This document shows, in pieces, positions 7,542-12,985 of a stretch of 12,985 bases of DNA. Positions within the stretch are counted from its first letter, which is position 1; each line of letters opens with the position of its first letter. The notes below the pieces were generated by a model. It was not told where the DNA came from. It ran no database searches and saw only the letters and a list, made by a program, of their open reading frames with translations. Origin of the DNA: Bdellovibrio sp. CG10_big_fil_rev_8_21_14_0_10_47_8 (lineage in GTDB: Bacteria; Bdellovibrionota; Bdellovibrionia; Bdellovibrionales; Bdellovibrionaceae); contig PEZR01000160.1 of the NCBI GenBank assembly GCA_002773975.1, positions 683 through 13,667 of the forward strand. The letters run 5' to 3'. Made by a program: the position numbers and the translations under genes.

Positions 7542-8167
7542 AGGTAGGTTTCAAGCTATTTATGCTTGCCGTCATCTTGATAGCTTTTGTTTATTGGATA
7601 AAAAACCATAGCGGTTATTTCCCTTATGAGCATAATCCAATGCAGTATATGCCCAATATGCATCGTTCTGCTGCCTTAAAGCCTATGCGAGCTTCAGAAT
7701 TTTTTAAGGATGGAATGGGCGCTCGAACACCTCCCGAGGGAAGCATCGCCCGAGATGTCGAGTATAGTAAAACTTCTCAAGACATTCCGGCCGAGAATGT
7801 GGAGCGCAGAGGCAATCCTTTTTCCATAAGCAAAGAAGTTGTGCTGAGAGGTCGACAAGTTTACAGCAATACTTGCATTGTTTGTCATGGTCCTTCTGGT
7901 GCGGGAGATGGTCCGGTTGTTCCACCATATCCGAAGCCGCCGAGCCTGACTTCGGATAAAATCCGTGCGCTAGCTGATAGTCAGATTTTCCATATTATTA
8001 CAAATGGTCAAAATACGATGAGGTCCTATGCGAGTCAGATTCGCGAAGAGGATAGGTGGAAAATTATCCATTATGTCCGAGTTCTTCAGATGGCTCAGAA
8101 TCCGACCGCTGAGCAGCTCAAAGCCTTCGAGGATTTTGGGGTAAATGCAAATCAGGAGGCCAAGTAG
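7538..8167 (+). CDS. actE: ACIII subunit ActE, membrane-anchored monohaem cytochrome c
   Basis: ActE is the monohaem cytochrome c subunit of ACIII, a likely exit point for electrons towards the oxidase. In this 209-residue protein, residues 6-20 form a hydrophobic anchor next to Lys2 and Lys6. A linker rich in Pro and Met (about 30-65) follows, with PMQYMPNM at 34-41, as is usual for this subunit. The class I cytochrome c domain spans about 98-187, with the haem motif CIVCH (113-117) and Met161 (NTMRSY) as the likely distal ligand. There is no cysteine at the end of the hydrophobic segment, so this ActE should be held by the peptide helix rather than by lipid, unlike lipoprotein forms in some lineages. 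Its start overlaps the end of actD (ATGA), with GGAGG about nine bases upstream. actF begins three bases after the stop. Confidence 0.94.
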   Translation: MKVGFKLFMLAVILIAFVYWIKNHSGYFPYEHNPMQYMPNMHRSAALKPMRASEFFKDGMGARTPPEGSIARDVEYSKTSQDIPAENVERRGNPFSISKEVVLRGRQVYSNTCIVCHGPSGAGDGPVVPPYPKPPSLTSDKIRALADSQIFHIITNGQNTMRSYASQIREEDRWKIIHYVRVLQMAQNPTAEQLKAFEDFGVNANQEAK

Positions 8168-8170
8168 AAG

Positions 8171-9379
8171 ATGTCTCATCATGCAATGGGTTTGAAACAA
8201 TTTCGAATGAGTTTGCTGGCTTGGATTTCGCTGCTTGTCTTAGTGGCGGTCGGTGCGATTGCTCTGTATCTTACTTCTCTGGAGGACCCTACTCGCGCTT
8301 GGTTCGATTATTTAATTGGCTCAACAATGTTCCTGGGATTTGGACTCTGTGGTTTGTTTTTTGTATTAATAAATCATCTTGTTTCGGCCAAATGGAGCGT
8401 GGCATTGCGGCGGGTTTTTGAGGGGATGTCCCTTACTTTGCCGGTAGCGGCCATTCTTATGTTTGGGGTCTATCTGGGGGTCCACAATTTATATGAATGG
8501 AGTCATGAAGCAGTTGTGGCATCCGATCCGCTTTTGCAAGAGAAGTCTGGTTATTTAAATCCTACATTTTTTGGGATTCGACTAGCTGCCTACTTTTTGA
8601 TTTGGATTTTTTCGGCCTTATTTTTGGCTAAAAATTCTTTTGCTCAAGATAAGACAGGGGATGTCGGCTTAAGCAAGATTAACTACAAAGGATCGGCCTT
8701 TTTGATGGTCTTGTTCGCCTTCAGCAGTTGCGGGGCTGGCTTTGATCTTATCATGTCTCTGGAACCACATTGGTTTTCGACCATATTTGGTATTTATTTC
8801 TTCGCCGGCTTTTTTCAGTCAGGTATGGCCTTGATGTATATTGTTGCTGCGTATTTGTGGAAAAAAGGAATTTTGACGGACTATCTTAACAAGACCCATT
8901 TTCACGATTTAGGCAAATTTGTTTTTGCGTTCTCGGTGTTTTGGGCCTACATTGGATTTTCGCAGTACATGCTTTATTGGTACGGAAATTTGCCAGAAGA
9001 AACTTTTTGGTACAGCGTTCGAATGGAGGGGGGTTGGGGTTGTATGGGTCTAGCGCTCTTGGCCGTCCGTTGGGCCCTGCCATTTTTGGTGCTGATGCCC
9101 TACGGAAATAAGATGAATTTTCGTATTGCTGTCCCCGTTTGTTTTGTCGTGATTTTTGGTCAATGGTTGGATTTATTTTGGAATGCGATGCCAGCGATGC
9201 GTCTCGTGGGTCATGAGACGGGAGAGTCCGTTCATACGGCTCTGATCCAGTGGCAGGATCTTGCGATTGGTATCGGTTTTGTGGCTTTGTTTTTTCTCAC
9301 GCTTGGAATGATATACGAGCGAATTCGAATGGTGCCGCTTCGTGACCCGCGCCTTGAGGATTCGATTCATCACCATTAA
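8171..9379 (+). CDS. actF: ACIII subunit ActF, second NrfD-like integral membrane subunit
   Basis: ActF is the second large membrane subunit of ACIII, structurally related to ActC. In known structures the two bundles sit side by side, and ActF is discussed as part of the proton-pathway or structural core. The 402 residues contain about ten hydrophobic helices. Strongly recognisable segments include SLEPHWFSTIFGIY (near 196-209), a His-rich KTHFHDLGKF (near 241-250) followed by SQYMLYWYGNLPEETFWY, and a C-terminal run of histidines. AGGAGG at 8154-8159, inside the end of actE, lies 11 bases before the ATG, and only three bases separate the stop and start codons. It is the last act gene; the oxidase assembly and structural genes follow on the same strand with short gaps, so readthrough transcription is likely. 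Confidence 0.95.
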   Translation: MSHHAMGLKQFRMSLLAWISLLVLVAVGAIALYLTSLEDPTRAWFDYLIGSTMFLGFGLCGLFFVLINHLVSAKWSVALRRVFEGMSLTLPVAAILMFGVYLGVHNLYEWSHEAVVASDPLLQEKSGYLNPTFFGIRLAAYFLIWIFSALFLAKNSFAQDKTGDVGLSKINYKGSAFLMVLFAFSSCGAGFDLIMSLEPHWFSTIFGIYFFAGFFQSGMALMYIVAAYLWKKGILTDYLNKTHFHDLGKFVFAFSVFWAYIGFSQYMLYWYGNLPEETFWYSVRMEGGWGCMGLALLAVRWALPFLVLMPYGNKMNFRIAVPVCFVVIFGQWLDLFWNAMPAMRLVGHETGESVHTALIQWQDLAIGIGFVALFFLTLGMIYERIRMVPLRDPRLEDSIHHH

Positions 9380-9418
9380 TTTCCTGGCGGTGAGAATGGT
9401 GAATGTTTGGATTGCTAC

Positions 9419-10291
9419 ATGAGAAGCCTGTTTGCTCACATTTTAGTTATTCTCGTTTTGTTGATGCCGGCAGCTACACTTGCGGGTTACAAGCCTGCGC
9501 CCTTGGGCACGCAGCAAACCCCCGCTGACCCAAATTCTGAAGAGTTTCAATCCATCAAAATTGAAGAGAAACTTGGACAGAAACTTTCAATAAACGAACT
9601 GATTTTCAATGATGAAAATGGAGTTGAACAGAGCCTGTCGTCTTATTTCCGAGAGGATGGCAAGCCCGTAGTCATGGTGATGATGTACCATGCTTGTCCG
9701 AGCCTATGCAGTCTTTTGCTAAATGGTGTGACCGAAGCGATGCGGAAGATTGAGTGGAATCTTGGTGATCAATATAGGCTACTTGCCGTAAGCATCAATC
9801 CCAAGGAGACGCCTCAGCTTGCTCTCGAAAAAAAGGCCAACTATATCAAAGAATATGGACGACTCGGTGCTTCAACCGAAAATGGCTGGCATTTTTTAAC
9901 CGGTACGGAGCCGATGATTAAGAAACTCACTGGAGAGTTGGGTTTTGGGTACCGCTACTTACCCGAGACGGAAGAGTATGCTCATAGTGCTGGGTTTTTT
10001 GTTCTGACCCCCGACGGTGAAATATCAAGATTGTTTTATGGGGTTCAGTTTGAGCCCCAGGATTTGAAGCTTTCGCTTATGGAAGCTTCAAGGGGAGCGT
10101 TGGGGAGCATTGCCGATAAAGTACTTTTATTTTGTTACCGTTATGATCCCAGTTCCAAGGGCTATTCCCTGCAAGCTATGAGGCTTGTACAGGCCGGTGG
10201 AGCCTTAACCTTTTTAGTTTTTGGTATTTATTTGGCCGTTTTTTGGACTCGTCAATGGCGGGGCTCTCGATCGGCGAGGAAGAATATTTGA
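9419..10291 (+). CDS. SCO1/SenC-family copper chaperone with C-terminal membrane anchor
   Basis: SCO proteins are thioredoxin-fold copper chaperones that help assemble the CuA centre of oxidase subunit II, encoded by the next gene. The ATG at 9419 is preferred over TTG 9407 because it opens a clean signal peptide: Arg2, hydrophobic 6-18, likely cleavage after ATLA at about 22. The 290-residue protein has the copper/redox motif CPSLC (Cys93, Cys97) and the matching His189 (YAHSAGFFVLTPDG), so all three copper ligands are present. After the thioredoxin domain come a conserved-looking segment FCYRYDP (238-244) with an extra Cys239, and one transmembrane helix at about 256-278, followed by a basic tail. 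The protein is therefore expected to be anchored by its C-terminus, with the domain in the periplasm, whereas many SCO proteins use an N-terminal anchor. The function is inferred from the family and from position next to subunit II. Confidence 0.92.
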   Translation: MRSLFAHILVILVLLMPAATLAGYKPAPLGTQQTPADPNSEEFQSIKIEEKLGQKLSINELIFNDENGVEQSLSSYFREDGKPVVMVMMYHACPSLCSLLLNGVTEAMRKIEWNLGDQYRLLAVSINPKETPQLALEKKANYIKEYGRLGASTENGWHFLTGTEPMIKKLTGELGFGYRYLPETEEYAHSAGFFVLTPDGEISRLFYGVQFEPQDLKLSLMEASRGALGSIADKVLLFCYRYDPSSKGYSLQAMRLVQAGGALTFLVFGIYLAVFWTRQWRGSRSARKNI

Positions 10292-10340
10292 ACGTAGTCC
10301 CAGGCGAGAGCTTTGGGCTAAGCTTTTGAAGAGTTAAGTC

Positions 10341-10346
10341 GAGGAG
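10341..10346 (+). promoter_or_regulatory. Ribosome binding site deciding the subunit II start
   Basis: GAGGAG abuts ATG 10347 directly and is six bases before ATG 10353. Ribosome spacing rules therefore favour 10353 as the true start and disfavour 10347, although both give nearly the same protein. Confidence 0.55.
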
Positions 10347-10352
10347 ATGAAG

Positions 10353-11405
10353 ATGCTCGAAATGCTTAAAGATCTATTGCCAACCGCAGCAACGGAAGCG
10401 GCCCGTCAGTGGGACCATCTGTTTTGGTTTTTGATTGCCGTCAGTGTGGTTTTCTTTTTGATCGTGATGGTTCCTCTTGTTGTCTTCGTTTTCAAGTATC
10501 GAAGTCGAGCGGGGAGACGCCCCACACCGATCGCTCACAATGATACGCTCGAAATTTTGTGGACGGCGATACCCACCGTAATTTTGATGGGAATTTTTGC
10601 ATGGGGGTGGATTGTTTATAAGGATCTTATGATGAGTGCTCCAAGTAACTCGATGGAAATCAAAGTCATGGCGCAAAAGTGGAATTGGACTTTCCAATAT
10701 CCCGACGGGCGGACGACATCTAATGAGCTTTTCGTGCCCGCTAATACGCCGGTCAAACTTCTGATTACTTCCAAGTCATCGGACGTACTGCATAGTTTTT
10801 TTGTTCCAAATTTTCGAATAAAGAAAGACGCCGTACCTGGCATGTATAATGTTGCCTGGTTCAATTCGAATATTGTTGGCCAGCATATTGTGTTTTGCGC
10901 CGAGTACTGTGGAGCTGGGCATTCGCAAATGAAAGCCAAAGTAGTTGTTTTGGATCCTGAGCGGTGGGAATTGTGGCAATGGGGTAAAGAAATTAAATTG
11001 CCGGAATGGGTGGGTTTCGGAGGTATGGAGCTGGCTGCCAGCTCTTCGACGACCGCAAGCGCAGGGACTGAGACTACAGGGATTATGGCTCAAAACTCTC
11101 AGATTCACGCAGATTTAATGATCAAACAAGGTGAGAAAGTATTTCGATCCAAGGGATGTATCGCTTGTCATTCAGCCGCCGGTGATAGCGTTGGACCCAG
11201 TCATCAGGGTCTGTTTGAAAGTAAGGTTCTTTTGGCAGATGGACGACAGGTCGTCGCGGACGAGAATTATATTCGTGAGTCTATAGAGAATCCAATGGCT
11301 AAAATTCGAAAGGGTTTTGAAAATCGTGTGATGCCGCCGTATCCGGGGCAGTTATCAGACGAGGAATTTGATGCTTTGGTGGCTTACATCAAGAGCAATC
11401 GGTGA
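10353..11405 (+). CDS. ctaC: Cytochrome c oxidase subunit II, caa3 type (CuA plus fused cytochrome c)
   Basis: Subunit II accepts electrons at the periplasmic face and passes them through CuA to subunit I. With the start at 10353 it has 350 residues; an in-frame ATG at 10347 adds two. There are two transmembrane helices (about 22-47 and 68-89), then a cupredoxin domain (about 100-215) with the aromatic WNW stretch at 110-112. The full CuA ligand set is present: His147, Cys182, Glu184, Cys186, His190 and Met193. A Ser/Thr/Ala-rich linker (about 228-245) leads to a class I cytochrome c domain with CIACH (269-273) and the likely Met ligand 327 (VMPPYPG). The covalent cytochrome c defines the caa3 class and would let ACIII donate without a soluble carrier. 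No cleavable signal or lipobox is evident at the N-terminus. Subunit I follows after 20 bases. Confidence 0.96.
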   Translation: MLEMLKDLLPTAATEAARQWDHLFWFLIAVSVVFFLIVMVPLVVFVFKYRSRAGRRPTPIAHNDTLEILWTAIPTVILMGIFAWGWIVYKDLMMSAPSNSMEIKVMAQKWNWTFQYPDGRTTSNELFVPANTPVKLLITSKSSDVLHSFFVPNFRIKKDAVPGMYNVAWFNSNIVGQHIVFCAEYCGAGHSQMKAKVVVLDPERWELWQWGKEIKLPEWVGFGGMELAASSSTTASAGTETTGIMAQNSQIHADLMIKQGEKVFRSKGCIACHSAAGDSVGPSHQGLFESKVLLADGRQVVADENYIRESIENPMAKIRKGFENRVMPPYPGQLSDEEFDALVAYIKSNR

Positions 11406-11412
11406 GGGAATG

Positions 11413-11418
11413 AAGGAG
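11413..11418 (+). promoter_or_regulatory. Ribosome binding site of subunit I
   Basis: AAGGAG lies seven bases before ATG 11426, an ideal spacing, and confirms the start of a gene whose stop codon is outside the window. Confidence 0.65.
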
Positions 11419-11425
11419 TTTCAAT

Positions 11426-12985
11426 ATGCATCATAGCCCAGCTGGCGAAAATTATATGAGCTATCCAAAAGGTTTTTCGACCTGGATTGTCACGCTTGAT
11501 CATAAGCGAATCGGATTGATGTACCTGGCCAGTGTTCTTTTTTTCTTTCTGGTCGGGGGGATCTTTGCTCTCTTGATACGATTGGAATTATTTGCACCGG
11601 GCGGTCAATATATGACAGCCCAGCAGTACAATGAGTTTTTTACCTACCACGGCACAATTATGGTCTTTCTGGTGATTATTCCGATGATCCCAGCGGCTCT
11701 TGGAAATTTTGTTTTGCCAATGATGTTGGGAGCTAAGGACGTTGCTTTTCCTCGAATTAACTTATTTTCCTACTATTTATACTGCGCAGGAGCGATCATA
11801 GCAGTTAGCACAATGTTTTTTGGGGGCGTTGACACGGGCTGGACATTTTACACTCCTTATTCAACGACAACAGCAACGAACTCGGCATTGATGTTATGCG
11901 CGGCCTTTATCATTGGGTTTTCTTCCATTTTTACAGGACTTAATTTTATGGCGACTGTGCATCGATTGCGTGCGCCTGGGCAGGGCTGGATGAAATTGCC
12001 ACTTTTTGTTTGGGCTATTTATGCGACGAGCATCATTCAAGTTTTGGCAACACCCGTTTTGGGTCTAACGCTCGCCTTGATTGCTATTGAAAAAACTTTT
12101 GGGTTTGGAATTTTCGATCCAGCTCTTGGTGGTGATCCGGTACTTTTTCAACATTTCTTTTGGTTTTACTCGCATCCAGCAGTCTACATCATGGTTTTGC
12201 CAGCCATGGGGGTCATCAATGAAATTATTCCTACGTTTTCAAGGAAGCCCATATTTGGTTACAAAGCAATGGCGGGAGCGATTTTTGGAATCGCCTTGGT
12301 CGCTTTTGTTGTCTGGGGTCATCATATGTTTACATCCGGTCAGACGGATTTTGTGAATATGCTGTTTTCGTTGATTACGATGTTTGTTGCTGTACCAACG
12401 GGAATCAAGGTCTTCAGTTGGGTGGCTACGATGTATAAAGGAAGTCTTCACTTTGAGACCCCGATGTTGTGGGCCCAAGCCTTTCTGCTTGTCTTTGTGA
12501 TTGGAGGATTGACAGGAGTAATCTTAGCGACTTTGGCAGCGGACATTCACTTGCATGATACCTATTTTGTAGTCGCACATTTTCACTATGTGATGGTGGG
12601 TGGAACGCTAATGGGGTTTATGGCGGGCCTTCATTACTGGTTCCCGCTGATGTTTGGTAAGATGTATAACGAGTTCTGGGGTAAAGTGGCTTGTGTCATT
12701 GTTTTTATTGGCTTCAATCTAACTTTCTTTCCACAGTTTATTGCGGGTCAGAAGGGAATGCCTCGAAGGTATTTTGATTATATTCCAGAATTTAGAATCT
12801 ACAATGAGCTTTCAACCATTGGGTCGGCTCTTATTGGATTTGGTTTCGTAATTGCGCTTTTCTATTTTGTATATGCCTTGGTTTGGGGCAAGAAAATCGT
12901 TGGCAAGAATCCCTGGCGAGCACTAACTCCCGAATGGGAAGCGGACTGCCCCCCTGCTACTGAGAATTTTCATCACGATGTTGTC
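11426..12985 (+). CDS. ctaD: Cytochrome c oxidase subunit I, A2-type haem-copper oxidase (partial at right edge)
   Basis: This catalytic subunit reduces O2 to water and pumps protons. The frame is open from ATG 11426 to the last base (520 codons, no stop), so the gene is cut by the window edge, probably near its end. All metal ligands are visible: His75 and His387 for low-spin haem a, His385 for haem a3, and His250, His299 and His300 for CuB, with Tyr254 as the partner of His250. The motif around His250 reads YSHPAVY (248-254): the helix VI glutamate of A1-type enzymes is Ala252, and Tyr248-Ser249 mark the A2 type. Asp105 (D-channel entry) and Thr325/Lys328 (K-channel, PTGIK) are kept. About twelve hydrophobic helices are present, and the basic and acidic end (NPWRALTPEW, 495-504) resembles the usual C-terminal region. 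Subunits III and IV would be expected beyond the edge. Confidence 0.97.
   Translation, partial: MHHSPAGENYMSYPKGFSTWIVTLDHKRIGLMYLASVLFFFLVGGIFALLIRLELFAPGGQYMTAQQYNEFFTYHGTIMVFLVIIPMIPAALGNFVLPMMLGAKDVAFPRINLFSYYLYCAGAIIAVSTMFFGGVDTGWTFYTPYSTTTATNSALMLCAAFIIGFSSIFTGLNFMATVHRLRAPGQGWMKLPLFVWAIYATSIIQVLATPVLGLTLALIAIEKTFGFGIFDPALGGDPVLFQHFFWFYSHPAVYIMVLPAMGVINEIIPTFSRKPIFGYKAMAGAIFGIALVAFVVWGHHMFTSGQTDFVNMLFSLITMFVAVPTGIKVFSWVATMYKGSLHFETPMLWAQAFLLVFVIGGLTGVILATLAADIHLHDTYFVVAHFHYVMVGGTLMGFMAGLHYWFPLMFGKMYNEFWGKVACVIVFIGFNLTFFPQFIAGQKGMPRRYFDYIPEFRIYNELSTIGSALIGFGFVIALFYFVYALVWGKKIVGKNPWRALTPEWEADCPPATENFHHDVV

Noticed and set aside
10309..10327. Small inverted repeat AGCTT/AAGCT followed by a few T residues, between the SCO gene and subunit II, as a possible terminator.
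   Set aside because: The stem is only five base pairs with little GC, the T run is short, and subunit II needs to be expressed with the genes before it; likely chance.
1..12985. Mobile elements, CRISPR arrays, tRNA or rRNA genes.
   Set aside because: No terminal inverted repeats, transposase-like frames, regular spacer-repeat arrays or RNA-gene signatures were seen.

Overview
The window is a co-directional (+ strand) respiratory gene cluster. It encodes a complete Alternative Complex III (ACIII, quinol:electron-acceptor oxidoreductase, actABCDEF), followed by a SCO-type copper chaperone and the first two subunits of a caa3-type haem-copper oxidase. The last gene, oxidase subunit I, runs off the right edge. 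One unrecognised secreted or membrane protein lies upstream.

Organism: a Gram-negative bacterium of moderate GC, judging from the Tat-exported ActB, periplasmic c-type haems and the ACIII/caa3 combination. The gene order resembles that of ACIII-bearing Bdellovibrionota, Myxococcota and related lineages. I lean towards a Bdellovibrio-like bacterium, but that is an inference and the window has no taxonomic marker.

Layout: 33-1784 is an orphan 583-residue protein with a signal peptide, hydrophobic segments and a C-terminal array of four acidic decapeptide repeats. 1785-1929 is a non-coding gap that probably holds the promoter of the respiratory operon. 1930-9379 is actA (pentahaem cytochrome c), actB (inactive molybdopterin-oxidoreductase-like domain fused to a four-cluster ferredoxin domain), actC (NrfD-like quinol-binding subunit), actD (DUF3341), actE (monohaem cytochrome c) and actF (second NrfD-like subunit). 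These genes are tightly packed, with overlaps at B/C, C/D and D/E. 9419-10291 is the SCO/SenC protein, 10353-11405 is subunit II with a CuA domain plus a fused cytochrome c, and 11426 to the edge is subunit I of the A2 type (YSHPxVY motif).

How they work together (from knowledge of the families): ActC, probably with ActF, holds the membrane quinol site. Electrons pass through the ActB iron-sulfur clusters to the haems of ActA and ActE, then to the cytochrome c domain of subunit II, CuA, and the haem a / haem a3-CuB centre of subunit I, where O2 is reduced. The SCO protein would help load CuA. This is a bc1-independent route from quinol to oxygen. It is a known system rather than a new one; the least explained object here is the upstream repeat-tailed protein.
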